Assembly: GCF_902703175.1 (NCBI RefSeq)
Contig: NZ_CACRYJ010000060.1
Span: 1-64,000, forward strand
From: Occultella aeris
GTDB taxonomy: Bacteria; Actinomycetota; Actinomycetes; Actinomycetales; Beutenbergiaceae
Direction of reading: 5' to 3'
Length of the DNA stretch: 64,000 bases
The first letter of the stretch is position 1, and each line of letters opens with the position of its first letter. A program made the translations under genes and the position numbers. Under the pieces are notes generated by a model. That model was not told the origin of the DNA. It worked only from the letters and a program-made list of their open reading frames with translations, and did not search any database. This document shows, piece by piece, positions 42,761 through 50,979 of the stretch.

Positions 42761-43822
42761 ATGCGCCTGCCGATCGACCTGCCCGTCACTCCGATGCTTG
42801 CCAAGGCCGTCAAGGCGGTGCCCGCACCGGACGCCGTCGAGGGTGGCTACTCCTACGAGCCCAAATGGGACGGGTTCCGCGGGATCATCCTGCGCGACGG
42901 TGACGACGTGGAGATCGCCTCCCGGGGCAGCAAGCCGTTGACCAGATACTTCCCGGAGCTCGTCGAGGCGGTCAAGGAGCACCTTCCGGAGCGGTGCGCG
43001 ATCGACGGTGAGATCGTGGTGCGTTCCGGGGCGGCGGGCAGCCAGCGGCTGGACTGGGAGGCACTCTCGCAGCGGATCCACCCGGCGGAGTCGAGGGTCA
43101 ATCGGCTGGCGGCCGAGACGCCGTCGGAGTTCGTGGCGTTCGACCTGCTCGCGCTCGACGACGCCGACCTCATGGGCGAGCCGTTCTCCGTGCGGCGGGC
43201 GCGCCTCGAGGGGCTGTTCGACGGCATCGCGGCGGGCGCGCCCATCCACCTCACCCGGGTGACCGGTGACGACGTGCTCGCGCGGGACTGGTTCGAGCGG
43301 TTCGAGGGTGCCGGGCTCGACGGGGTAGTCGCCAAGCCGCTCGCGCAACCGTACGCCCCCGGCAAGCGCACGATGCTGAAGATCAAGCACGCCCGTACGG
43401 CGGACGCGGTGCTCGTCGGCTACCGCGTCCACAAGAGCGGCGAGGGGGTGGGGTCGCTGCTGCTCGGCATGTACACCGGTGACGGGACCCTGGTGAACGT
43501 CGGCGGGATCTCGGCCTTCACGAACGCGCGCCGGCTCGAGCTCGTCGACGAGTTGGACCCGTTGGTGGTCCGCGACGGCGACGGGGAGGCGGTTCGCGGT
43601 GAGACCGACCGGTCCCGGTTCAGCGCAAGCAAGGACGTCTCGTTCGTGCGACTTCGCCCAGAGCGCGTGGTCGAGGTCGCGTTCGACCAGCTGGAGGGAT
43701 GGCGGTTCCGGCACTCGGTGACGTTCCTGCGCTGGCGGCCCGACCGGGAGCCCACCTCCTGCCTGATCGACCAGGTGGACCGGGCCGTCGCCTACGACCT
43801 GGAGTCCGTCCTGGCCCGGTGA
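42761..43822 (+). CDS. ligC: ATP-dependent DNA ligase, LigC type
   Basis: A 353-residue ATP ligase. The adenylation motif is YSYEPKWDGFR (Lys35), followed by RGSKPLTRYFPEL, AIDGEIVV, GLDGVVAKPLAQPYAPGKRTMLKIKH, and an OB domain with VSFVRLRPERVVEVAFDQLEGWRFRHSVTFLRWRPDR. Length and lack of polymerase or phosphoesterase domains fit LigC rather than LigD. Mycobacterial LigC works with Prim-PolC in short-gap base excision repair; a LigD-Pol-like protein is encoded 2.8 kb downstream. No Ku gene is in the window. Confidence 0.88.
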   Translation: MRLPIDLPVTPMLAKAVKAVPAPDAVEGGYSYEPKWDGFRGIILRDGDDVEIASRGSKPLTRYFPELVEAVKEHLPERCAIDGEIVVRSGAAGSQRLDWEALSQRIHPAESRVNRLAAETPSEFVAFDLLALDDADLMGEPFSVRRARLEGLFDGIAAGAPIHLTRVTGDDVLARDWFERFEGAGLDGVVAKPLAQPYAPGKRTMLKIKHARTADAVLVGYRVHKSGEGVGSLLLGMYTGDGTLVNVGGISAFTNARRLELVDELDPLVVRDGDGEAVRGETDRSRFSASKDVSFVRLRPERVVEVAFDQLEGWRFRHSVTFLRWRPDREPTSCLIDQVDRAVAYDLESVLAR

Positions 43823-43883
43823 CGGCGGCCAGGCGGACCGGGTACCCCTACCGGATGCGCGTGGGTTCGGGCAGCATGACTCC

Positions 43884-44651
43884 ATGCCGATGCGCCTGGC
43901 ACTCGAGGACTACCTGGGCGCCATCGGCATGGGCGTCGCGGAGATGCTCGACGCGCATGCCCGCGCCGGCGCAACGGCGCGGGTCCCGACCTGCCCTGCG
44001 TGGACGGCCGACCAGTTGCTGGCGCATCAGTCGATGGTGCACCGCTGGGCGGCGGGAAACGTCAGCGGATCGGGATCCGGCGTCCCGATCACACAGACGC
44101 GCATCCTCGCCGAGGTGGCTGATCTGCGCGGCTACCTGCGCGAGGGGGCCGACGCCCTGCTCGCCGCGATCGTGGGCGCCGACGACGACCTCCGCGCGAT
44201 GGTCTTCCTCAAGGACGCACCGCCGCCGCGACTGTTCTGGGCGCGTCGGCAGGCGCACGAGACCACCATCCACGCCGTCGACGCCCGCGCCGCGGCGCTC
44301 GGCAGGGTGCCGACCGACGCCGAGGTCGGGATCCCGACAGACCTGGCGCTCGACGGCATCGACGAACTGCTTCGCGGCTTCCACACCCGGGGCCGGCGGA
44401 CGAGCCCGCTGTTCGACGGCACCGACTTCACCTTCACGGTGCGGCCCACCGACGCCGCGGCGTCCTGGACGGTGCAGGTGCGCGACGGCCCGCTGGTCCT
44501 CGAGGACGTCGCGGGGCCAGTGGAGCCGGCCCTGACCGGCACCGCCGTGCAGCTCTACCTGGGGCTGTGGAACCGTGGCACCCAGATCGTCGAGGCGGGC
44601 GGGCTCGGACTTCTGGAGCGGTGGCGCGACGTGCGGGTGCGGTGGAGCTGA
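43884..44651 (+). CDS. DinB-fold, maleylpyruvate-isomerase-like (mycothiol-dependent) protein
   Basis: A 255-residue protein of the mycothiol-dependent maleylpyruvate isomerase superfamily. The N-terminal DinB-like helical bundle carries candidate metal ligands in QLLAHQSMVHRW (His) and ARRQAHETTIHAVDA (Glu, His), followed by a C-terminal SCP2-like domain (FTFTVRPTDAAASWTVQVRDG, GTAVQLYLGLWNRG). Members act as mycothiol S-transferases or isomerases. The start is ATG at 43884; an ATG two codons later would serve equally well. Confidence 0.82.
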   Translation: MPMRLALEDYLGAIGMGVAEMLDAHARAGATARVPTCPAWTADQLLAHQSMVHRWAAGNVSGSGSGVPITQTRILAEVADLRGYLREGADALLAAIVGADDDLRAMVFLKDAPPPRLFWARRQAHETTIHAVDARAAALGRVPTDAEVGIPTDLALDGIDELLRGFHTRGRRTSPLFDGTDFTFTVRPTDAAASWTVQVRDGPLVLEDVAGPVEPALTGTAVQLYLGLWNRGTQIVEAGGLGLLERWRDVRVRWS

Positions 44652-44677
44652 GCCGGCTCGTGGTGCACGATGGAGCG

Positions 44678-45112
44678 ATGGAGACAACGAGATCGCACGG
44701 GTCGATCACCCCGAAACTCGTGGTCAAGGGCGCAGACGCAGCCATCGACTTCTACCGACGCGTGTTCGGGGCCGAACTGCAGCAGCGGTTCACGGCCGGG
44801 GAGTCCGTGGTGTTCGCGCAGCTGCAGATCCTCGGCTCCACGGTGCAGCTCAAGGATGAGGACTCCCACGATCCGGCGCCGACCTCGCTCGGCCGTCCGG
44901 GGGTGCTCCTCAGTGTCGACACCGAGGACCCCGACGGGGTCGCGCGGGCCGTCGTGGACGGCGGCGGCGAAGTTGTCTTCGAGGTCGGCGACCAGCCCTA
45001 CGGCGCCCGTGGTGGCCGGGTCCGCGACCCGTTCGGTCACGAGTGGCTGGTGCAGACTCCGTTGACCTGGAGTGCCGAGGAGATCCAGTCCGGACTGGAC
45101 GGGGCCGACTGA
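44678..45112 (+). CDS. VOC/PhnB-like glyoxalase-fold protein
   Basis: A 144-residue vicinal-oxygen-chelate protein: ITPKLVVKGADAAIDFYRRVFGAEL, FAQLQILGSTVQLKDE, and YGARGGRVRDPFGHEWLVQ, the PhnB-like pattern. The usual first metal histidine is replaced by Lys in TPKLVV, so metal binding may be incomplete. The ATG at 44678 is chosen because the domain starts 11 residues later; an open frame upstream overlaps the preceding gene. Function unknown. Confidence 0.78.
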   Translation: METTRSHGSITPKLVVKGADAAIDFYRRVFGAELQQRFTAGESVVFAQLQILGSTVQLKDEDSHDPAPTSLGRPGVLLSVDTEDPDGVARAVVDGGGEVVFEVGDQPYGARGGRVRDPFGHEWLVQTPLTWSAEEIQSGLDGAD

Positions 45113-45220
45113 CCCCCGGGATCGGCAACGCGCTATGGTGCGACCGCCCGTGGGCACGCTAGTCTGCGGCGCACCGCGGGCCATCGGCGGCCCGCTCGGA
45201 AGCGAATGCGGGGGCCTGTG

Positions 45221-45700
45221 ATGAAGACGGCGCGACGTGGCGTGGTGATGGCGTTCCTGCTCGGTCTGGTGCTGACGCTGGCGGCCTGCTCGAGCGGCGC
45301 GGGTCCGACGACGGCGGTGGCCGGGGACTGCCTGGTCGAGGCCAGCAGCGCGGACGACATGAACGTCGTCGAGTGCGCCGACGGGGAGGCGAAGTGGTCG
45401 GTGCTCGCTGTGGCCGACACCATCGACGGCACCGTCTGTGCCGACCAGCCGGACGGCGACATCTACCTGACGTTCGAGGACGACGGGAAGTCGGTCTGCC
45501 TGCGTCTGCTCGGCGCCGTCGGCGACTGTGCCTGGACGGACTTCTCCGGGCTCGCCGACTGTGAGGAGGATTCCGGCTACCAGCTCGCCGCGATCCTCGA
45601 GGACACCGACGACGAAGCCGGCTGCCCGGCCGAGACCGAGCAGGTCCGCGTCTACAGCGACCCGAGCGTGTACTGCTGGATCCGCTGGCCGGCGTCTTGA
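45221..45700 (+). CDS. Cysteine-rich lipoprotein
   Basis: A 159-residue putative lipoprotein: basic MKTARRGV, hydrophobic core, and lipobox LAAC (Cys23). The mature part is acidic with eight further cysteines spaced as if to make four disulphides (GDC, VEC, VCAD, SVC, GDC, ADC, AGC, VYC), resembling LppU/SCO3897-type secreted proteins of actinobacteria. Function unknown. The stop overlaps the TTG start of the next gene. The 108 bases upstream contain possible -10 hexamers but no clear promoter. Confidence 0.8.
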   Translation: MKTARRGVVMAFLLGLVLTLAACSSGAGPTTAVAGDCLVEASSADDMNVVECADGEAKWSVLAVADTIDGTVCADQPDGDIYLTFEDDGKSVCLRLLGAVGDCAWTDFSGLADCEEDSGYQLAAILEDTDDEAGCPAETEQVRVYSDPSVYCWIRWPAS

Positions 45701-46059
45701 CCGGCGCGAGCGCGGGCCGCACCGGTCTGGCTCACGCGGCCACTTGCCGACTCGCGACGACGGGTCGGCGGACCGGGCGACCACACGTGGTGTCGGTGTG
45801 GTTCGTGCTCGAGGGGGATACCCTGTTCGTGCTGGCTCGGGGCGTCGGCACCGACTGGGTCCGCAACGTGCAGGCCCAGCCGGCTGTCGAGATCTGCTAT
45901 CGCCAGGCCCGTCTGGCCGGGCGGGCCAGGCTCGTGGCGGACGAGCAGGAGAGCCACCGGGCGCAGGCCGCCTGGTTCGCGAAGTACTCGGGTCGGCTCG
46001 CAGGCCCGACCGAGGACTCACCCGACGCCACTGTCATCGCGATCGACCTCGATCGGTGA
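45697..46059 (+). CDS. Ddn/nitroreductase-like split-barrel protein
   Basis: A 120-residue protein of the deazaflavin-dependent nitroreductase (Ddn/DUF385-like) family: LATTGRRTGRPHVVSVWFVLEGDTLFVLARGVGTDWVRNVQAQPAVEI is the characteristic segment. Relatives use F420H2 to reduce quinones or nitroaromatics, but F420 dependence is inferred from the family only. The TTG start overlaps the lipoprotein stop (TTGA), suggesting coupling. Confidence 0.72.
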   Translation: MTGASAGRTGLAHAATCRLATTGRRTGRPHVVSVWFVLEGDTLFVLARGVGTDWVRNVQAQPAVEICYRQARLAGRARLVADEQESHRAQAAWFAKYSGRLAGPTEDSPDATVIAIDLDR

Positions 46060-46103
46060 CGCGCGGGCACCTGCCCGTCCCACGGCCGGAGTACGGTGCC
46101 GGG

Positions 46104-46622
46104 ATGGCCCACCTCGTCCCGCTCGATGGCGTCCACCCCGAGATCGACCCGACCGCGTTCGTGGCGTCGACCGCGACTCTGATCGGAGACGTGCGGATCG
46201 GCGCGCGGACCGGCGTGTTCTACGGCGCGGTCGTTCGTGGCGACCTGGCACCGATCCGGATCGGCTCGGGCACCAATCTCCAGGACAACGTGGTGGTGCA
46301 TGCCGACCCGGACTTTCCGGCGACCATCGGTGACGGAGTGACCGTCGGTCACGCCGCCGTGGTGCACGGATGCACCGTCGAGGACGGCTGCCTCATCGGC
46401 ATGAGTGCGACCGTCATGAACGGGGCCGTGATCGGTGCCGGCTCACTGGTGGCCGCCGGTGCCCTGGTGTTGGAGGGGACAGTGGTACCGCCGCACTCGC
46501 TCGTTGCTGGTGTGCCGGCGAAGGTCCGCCGCGAACTCACCGATGACGAGATCGCCGGGCTCGAGGGGAGCGCCTCGCGGTACGCGGAGATCTCCCGCCG
46601 ACACCGGGGTGCCGCCTCCTAG
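46104..46622 (+). CDS. Gamma-class carbonic-anhydrase-like hexapeptide-repeat protein
   Basis: A 172-residue left-handed beta-helix protein. Hexapeptide repeats run from VASTATLIGDVRIGARTGVFYGAVVRGD to VPAKVRREL; zinc-ligand candidates are in VVVHAD, VGHAAVVHGC. This is the YrdA/PaaY/CamH-like group, with carbonic anhydrase or acyl-CoA thioesterase activity in characterised members. TACGGT 6 bases before the ATG suggests a leaderless message. Confidence 0.85.
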   Translation: MAHLVPLDGVHPEIDPTAFVASTATLIGDVRIGARTGVFYGAVVRGDLAPIRIGSGTNLQDNVVVHADPDFPATIGDGVTVGHAAVVHGCTVEDGCLIGMSATVMNGAVIGAGSLVAAGALVLEGTVVPPHSLVAGVPAKVRRELTDDEIAGLEGSASRYAEISRRHRGAAS

Positions 46623-46639
46623 CCGAGGTCAGGCCCTGC

Positions 46640-47656
46640 TCAGCCCTCCATCTTCTTGCGGGAGGGCTGCACCCGGGGCGGCTCGCCCGGCATCTTCGGG
46701 TACTCGGGCGGGAACGGCATCTCACCGAGGCCGTTCCCGACGTCGGTGTCCCAGAGGCCGAGTGCGGACTCGAACGTGCCGACGGCGTCGTCGATCCCGG
46801 CCCACGCGTCGCCGTGGTCCTCGAGCAGACCCGGCACCGTCAGCACGGTGAAGTCCGCGGTGCTGACTTCGGACAGTTCCTCCCACCGCACCGGCATGGA
46901 GACCGGAGCGCCGGGAAGGGGCCGGGGGGAGTAGGCCGCGGCGATGGTGCGGTCGCGGTTCGCCTGGTTGAAGTCGACGAAGATCTTCTCCCCGCGCTCC
47001 TCCTTCCACCAGGCGGTGGTGACCAGTTCTGGCAGGCGCCGCTCCAGTTCCCGGGCAATCCCGATGACGCCGTGCCGCACCTCCAGGAACTCGTGATCGG
47101 GGGTGACCCGGGCATACACGTGCAGCCCGCGGTTCCCGCTCGTCTTGACCCACGGGGTCAGCCCGAGCTCGGTCATCAGGTCCCGCAGGGCGAACGCCGC
47201 CGTGACGACGTCGGCGAAGGACCGGCCGGGCTGCGGGTCCAGGTCGATGCGGATCTCGTCGGGATTGTCGGCGTTCGCGGTGCGCACCGGCCAGGGGTGG
47301 AACGTGACCGTGTTCATCTGCACTGCCCACACGGCGGTGGCGATCTCGTCGATGACCAGCTGCGGGTGCTGGCGCCCGGAAGGGTAGGTGCAGATCACGG
47401 TGCGAGCCCACTCCGGGGCACCCTTGGGAGGGTTCTTGGAGAAGAACTCCTCCCCGTCGGTGCCCTGCGGGAACCGCTGCAGGGTCACCGGCCGGTCGCC
47501 GACCGCCCGCAGGAAACCATCGGCCACGGCGGCGAGGTAGCGCGCCAGGTCCCACTTCGTGATGCCCGGCCACATCTCGCGATCGGGCGAGGAGATGCGC
47601 ACGGAGCGCGCACCGTCTCCTCCGGGCAGGTCCAGGTGTTTCGCCGTCGTGGCCAT
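46640..47656 (-). CDS. LigD-type polymerase/primase (Prim-PolC-like)
   Basis: A 338-residue archaeo-eukaryotic primase-fold polymerase with no ligase or nuclease domain. Motifs: REMWPGITKWDLARYL, RFPQGTDGEEFFSKN, the metal pair RIDLDPQPG, VKTSGNRGLHVYARV and KIFVDFNQANRDRTIAAAYSPRP. Stand-alone size fits Prim-PolC, which fills short gaps with ribonucleotides during base excision repair together with LigC in mycobacteria; LigC is encoded 2.8 kb away. The ATG at 47656 has TAGGCT 7 bases upstream on the coding strand; ten extra codons upstream are not conserved-looking. Confidence 0.87.
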   Translation of the reverse strand: MATTAKHLDLPGGDGARSVRISSPDREMWPGITKWDLARYLAAVADGFLRAVGDRPVTLQRFPQGTDGEEFFSKNPPKGAPEWARTVICTYPSGRQHPQLVIDEIATAVWAVQMNTVTFHPWPVRTANADNPDEIRIDLDPQPGRSFADVVTAAFALRDLMTELGLTPWVKTSGNRGLHVYARVTPDHEFLEVRHGVIGIARELERRLPELVTTAWWKEERGEKIFVDFNQANRDRTIAAAYSPRPLPGAPVSMPVRWEELSEVSTADFTVLTVPGLLEDHGDAWAGIDDAVGTFESALGLWDTDVGNGLGEMPFPPEYPKMPGEPPRVQPSRKKMEG

Positions 47657-47666
47657 GGCTGCGAGC

Positions 47667-48791
47667 CTAGAGGTCTGCCCCGACACGAGCCAGGTCAGCG
47701 GGCCGGTCGATCCCGTACCGGTGCCCCGCGTAGCCCCAGACCGCCAGGGCGAGCATCGGGCCCCAGAACCAGGCGGGGAACACCACGGCGCCGGCGATGC
47801 CGATCATGCCCAACACCGGGATCGCGACGCCGCAGAGCATGAGCGCGATGGTGGCCCCGGGAATGATGGCGAACAGCGGCGGGACCGGTTGTCCGGCGCG
47901 TACCGGGAACCAGCGCGGGAACACTTCGCCCCAGCGGGCGATGAGCCCGAGGGTGAGGATGAACCCGAGCCACGCGCCCGAACTGAGCAGCAGACCCTGC
48001 AGGCGGACCGCCGGGTCGAGCGCCTGCTCGCTGCCGAGCTGGGGCCAGGGGGTCAGCCACGTGAGACGGATCAGTGCGTAGGGCAACGGTCCGAGCGCAG
48101 CCAGCGCCGTGAACAGCCGGCGGTACCTGGTCACCCACGCCGTCGCCCGCCGTAGCGAGCCGGTGCGCGACCATCGGGACACCAGCACACCCGCCCAGGC
48201 CACGCCGCAGCCAAGGGTGAGCAGCACCGCCAGGATCGACCAGGTCTGCGCCAGCAGCGCCGGGAAGATGAAGCCGGCGTAGGTGGCGACCACATCTCGG
48301 CCGATGATGATCAGGACCACCACTGCCACGGCCACGAGGGCCACCACGATCCGCGCGGCAGGCCGGGTCCGGAACACCTGGATGCCGAGGCCGACCAGGA
48401 TCAGCGGCACCAGGAGGGAGACCAGGTACCCGAACGTGCTCAGTGTGCCGCTGCCCTGGGCAAGCACCGCGAACGCCACGACCTGGATCACCGCGACCGG
48501 TCCGACGACCCGTGCGAGCACCCGCTGGTGCGGGAAGACCAGATGCAGCAGGGCCACCAGCCCTCCGACCGCGGCGAGGGCGCACAACGATGCCGTCAGG
48601 TCGGGCCCGGGGAGCCAGGCTCGGGCCAGCGCGCCGTCGGGCAGGAGGAAGGCGTTCAGGTCCGGACGAAGCAGCAGCCAGCCAGTGAGCAGCGCGACCA
48701 CGAGGGAGGACAGCAACGCCCAACGGGTCGGCCGGTCGGGGGCGGGAGGCGTCGTCGCCCGCGCCGTGGTGGGAGGTGAGGTCTGAGACAT
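47667..48791 (-). CDS. Polytopic membrane protein of unknown function
   Basis: A 374-residue protein with about ten hydrophobic segments after a Thr/Pro-rich cytoplasmic N-terminus of 22 residues. No transport motif is recognised; several Trp/Pro-rich loops (LTWLTPWPQLG, PAWFWGPMLALAVWGY) are notable. Its stop is 11 bases from the Prim-PolC start region, so the two may be co-transcribed. The start codon is preceded by a long hairpin that would sequester the ribosome site. Confidence 0.75.
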   Translation of the reverse strand: MSQTSPPTTARATTPPAPDRPTRWALLSSLVVALLTGWLLLRPDLNAFLLPDGALARAWLPGPDLTASLCALAAVGGLVALLHLVFPHQRVLARVVGPVAVIQVVAFAVLAQGSGTLSTFGYLVSLLVPLILVGLGIQVFRTRPAARIVVALVAVAVVVLIIIGRDVVATYAGFIFPALLAQTWSILAVLLTLGCGVAWAGVLVSRWSRTGSLRRATAWVTRYRRLFTALAALGPLPYALIRLTWLTPWPQLGSEQALDPAVRLQGLLLSSGAWLGFILTLGLIARWGEVFPRWFPVRAGQPVPPLFAIIPGATIALMLCGVAIPVLGMIGIAGAVVFPAWFWGPMLALAVWGYAGHRYGIDRPADLARVGADL

Positions 48792-48793
48792 GA

Positions 48794-48832
48794 GGAGCCC
48801 TTTCGATCGTGTGCTTCCACGATCGGGGCTCC
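48794..48832 (-). promoter_or_regulatory. Hairpin masking the ribosome site of the membrane protein gene
   Basis: On the coding (minus) strand two arms pair: GGAGCCC then CGATCGTG on the 5' side with CACGATCG then GGGCTCC on the 3' side, a 15-base stem with an AAA bulge and a 6-base loop. The 3' arm ends two bases before the ATG at 48791 and contains the only Shine-Dalgarno-like stretch (AAAGGG). As DNA, the inner dyad CGATCGTG-N6-CACGATCG could instead be an operator. Confidence 0.65.
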
Positions 48833-48846
48833 CTGGGTCGTGCGAA

Positions 48847-48886
48847 CTCCCTCACCCGGGGGAGCGGAGTGCCCCGGGTGAGGGAG
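48847..48886 (-). terminator. Strong terminator after the aminotransferase
   Basis: Perfect 15-base arms CTCCCTCACCCGGGG (48847-48861) and CCCCGGGTGAGGGAG (48872-48886) with a 10-base loop, downstream of the minus-strand aminotransferase stop (48937). It separates that gene from the membrane protein gene on the same strand. Confidence 0.8.
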
Positions 48887-48936
48887 ATCGGAACAGGCAA
48901 GGGTGAGGAACGGCAGGCGAACCTCGGCGGTACGTC

Positions 48937-50034
48937 CTAGCCGGGCAGGGAGGCGTACGCCTGCGCGAGCCGGGTGACGCCCTCGTCGATCTCGTCCGGC
49001 GTGACGCCCGAATAGGCGATCCGGATCGAGTTCTTCGCGCCGTCGAGCAGGAAGTCGCTGCCCTTGACGATGGCGAGACCACGCGCGCCGGCGGCGTCGA
49101 ACAGGGCGTCGCCGTCGGTGCCCTCCGGGAACTCCACCCAGAGGAAGTAGCCGCCCTCGGGGTCCACGAACCTCGCGTCCGGGAGCTGGGCGCGCAGTCC
49201 GCCGGCCAGTCGCGCGGCGCGCTCGGCGAGGGCTGCCTTGACCGTGGCGATCGAGGTCTCGAAGGACCCGCCGCGCACGAACTCGTTCACGATGGACTGG
49301 GCGACCATGTTCGGCGAGATGTAGGTGCCGGTGGCGAGCCTGGCGATCTTGGCGATCAGCTCCTCGTCACCGACGAGGTAACCGACTCGGATGCCCGGGC
49401 AGACCGTCTTGGAGAAGGACGACGCGTAGACGACCTCGCCGGAGGTGGACAGGGACAGCATCGTGGGCTGGGTCTCGCCGGAGAACCGGAGTTCCACATA
49501 CGGGTCGTCCTCGAAGATCGTGACGTCGTACTCGCGGGCCAGCGCCACCAGGGCGCGGCGCTTGTCGCCGGACAGGGAGTACCCGGCCGGGTTCTGGAAG
49601 TTCGGGATGAGGTGGGCCAGGCGTACGTCGGTGCCGCCGGCGAGCAGGTCGGCGAACGCGCGCACGTTGACGCCGTCCTCCTCGAGCTCGAGCGCGCGCA
49701 GGTCCGCCTGTCGGCCCTTGAGGGAGAGCAGGGTGCGGTCGTAGGAGGGGCGCTCCACCACGACGGTGTCACCGGCTGAGACGAGCGTCTCGAACAGGAA
49801 CGCGTCCGCCTGCATCGACCCGTTCGTGACCAGCACCTGGTCCTCGGTCACCCCGTGCCGCTCGGCGATCCAGGCGCGCAACGGCTTGTAGCCAACGGAG
49901 GTGCCGTAGGCGAAGGTGCCGGCCGGGTCGTTGGTGAACGCACGATCGGCGGCGGCGCGAAGGCCCTCGGTGTCGATGATGTCGAGGGAGGGGGCGCCGC
50001 GGGCGAACGAGATGGGGGCGGGTTCGGTGGCCAT
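48937..50034 (-). CDS. PLP aminotransferase (2-aminoadipate/LysN-like), internal start within a longer frame
   Basis: A 365-residue fold-type I aminotransferase when started at ATG 50034. Motifs: SFARGAPSLDIID, YGTSVGYKPLRAWIAERHG, VLVTNGSMQADAF, IPNFQNPAGYSL, IFEDDPYVELRFSG and the PLP-lysine SSFSKTVCPGIRVGYLVG, as in stand-alone MocR-type/LysN enzymes without the HTH domain. TACGCT 7 bases before the ATG on the coding strand marks a likely leaderless start. The same frame is open upstream through the kinase gene with no stop between them (see the 680-codon entry). Confidence 0.82.
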   Translation of the reverse strand: MATEPAPISFARGAPSLDIIDTEGLRAAADRAFTNDPAGTFAYGTSVGYKPLRAWIAERHGVTEDQVLVTNGSMQADAFLFETLVSAGDTVVVERPSYDRTLLSLKGRQADLRALELEEDGVNVRAFADLLAGGTDVRLAHLIPNFQNPAGYSLSGDKRRALVALAREYDVTIFEDDPYVELRFSGETQPTMLSLSTSGEVVYASSFSKTVCPGIRVGYLVGDEELIAKIARLATGTYISPNMVAQSIVNEFVRGGSFETSIATVKAALAERAARLAGGLRAQLPDARFVDPEGGYFLWVEFPEGTDGDALFDAAGARGLAIVKGSDFLLDGAKNSIRIAYSGVTPDEIDEGVTRLAQAYASLPG

Positions 50035-50979
50035 GACGCCCAGCGTAGTTGCCGGGCGCGGCGCGTCGCGAACCCGTCTCGCAGCGCGGCCGGGCCCGCC
50101 CTGGGCGGGCCGACGGTCTGCCCACCCCAGCGCGCCCGGGTGCCGGACGGACTCCGTCGCCACCGTGGCCGCGCTCGCCAGTGCCTGTAGCCACGGTGCG
50201 CCGGAGGCGATCGCGTGGGCGAGCGCACCGTGCAGCACGTCACCGGCGCCGAGGGTGTCCACGACCTCCGCCGCCGGAACGTGGGGGACCTCGAGACGGT
50301 GCCGGACGCCGTCGAGCAGGCATTCGATCGCGTCGGCGCCGTGGCTCTGAGCGACGACGGCCGGCCCGTACGTGGCGACGACGTCGAGCAGCCCTGCGGC
50401 GGTTCGCGGGTCGGCGTCGCCGAGCCGGAAGTCCGCGGACAGCACGGCGGCGTCCAGGTGCGTCAACAGCGTGGGCAGGCCCGGCTTGTCCGAGCCGCCG
50501 TCGAGCAGGGTCGGCACGCCGCGGGCGCGGGCCGCCGCGCACAGCGCGACGGACGCCGCCATCAGGTGAGCGTCGACGAGGACGCACCCGACGCCGTCGA
50601 GCACCGACTCGTCCGGGGCGCGCAGCATCCGGGCGCCGTCGTGGTTGGTGGAGGCCACGGCCCGCTCACCCGTGGCCTCGGTGACCAGCACGGTGGAGAC
50701 CGGCGGGGCGCCGTCGTCGGTCGCGAGGTCGACGACCTCGACGCCGCCGGCCGCGAGCTCGTGGCGGGCCAGGTCGCCGAGCGTGGAGGCACCGAGCGCG
50801 GTGACAAGCGTGGCCCGCCCGCCCAGGGCCGCGACGGTGAGCGCCGCGTTCGCCGCCGGTCCGCCGACGTGGACCCGCGTGGCGCGGGCGACCACCTTCT
50901 GGTTCGTGGTCGGGACGGCTGTGACCACCTGGGTCACGTCGATCGTCGTCAGGCCGCAGCAGACGACGGCGGCGCTCAC
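48937..50979 (-). CDS. PfkB-family carbohydrate kinase in frame with aminotransferase (680-codon frame)
   Basis: From the GTG at 50979, a ribokinase/PfkB kinase occupies about residues 1-290: VCCGLTTIDVTQVV, the substrate loop RVHVGGPAANAALTVAALGG, and the catalytic-base motif VVDTLGAGDVLHGALAHAI. Instead of a stop, a 25-residue Arg/Ala/Pro-rich stretch leads in frame to the aminotransferase at residue 316. Either this is a fused enzyme or the kinase lost its stop codon and two proteins are made, one from the internal leaderless start. The GTG overlaps the DedA gene's stop by 4 bases. The kinase substrate is unknown. Confidence 0.7.
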   Translation of the reverse strand: MSAAVVCCGLTTIDVTQVVTAVPTTNQKVVARATRVHVGGPAANAALTVAALGGRATLVTALGASTLGDLARHELAAGGVEVVDLATDDGAPPVSTVLVTEATGERAVASTNHDGARMLRAPDESVLDGVGCVLVDAHLMAASVALCAAARARGVPTLLDGGSDKPGLPTLLTHLDAAVLSADFRLGDADPRTAAGLLDVVATYGPAVVAQSHGADAIECLLDGVRHRLEVPHVPAAEVVDTLGAGDVLHGALAHAIASGAPWLQALASAATVATESVRHPGALGWADRRPAQGGPGRAARRVRDAPRPATTLGVMATEPAPISFARGAPSLDIIDTEGLRAAADRAFTNDPAGTFAYGTSVGYKPLRAWIAERHGVTEDQVLVTNGSMQADAFLFETLVSAGDTVVVERPSYDRTLLSLKGRQADLRALELEEDGVNVRAFADLLAGGTDVRLAHLIPNFQNPAGYSLSGDKRRALVALAREYDVTIFEDDPYVELRFSGETQPTMLSLSTSGEVVYASSFSKTVCPGIRVGYLVGDEELIAKIARLATGTYISPNMVAQSIVNEFVRGGSFETSIATVKAALAERAARLAGGLRAQLPDARFVDPEGGYFLWVEFPEGTDGDALFDAAGARGLAIVKGSDFLLDGAKNSIRIAYSGVTPDEIDEGVTRLAQAYASLPG

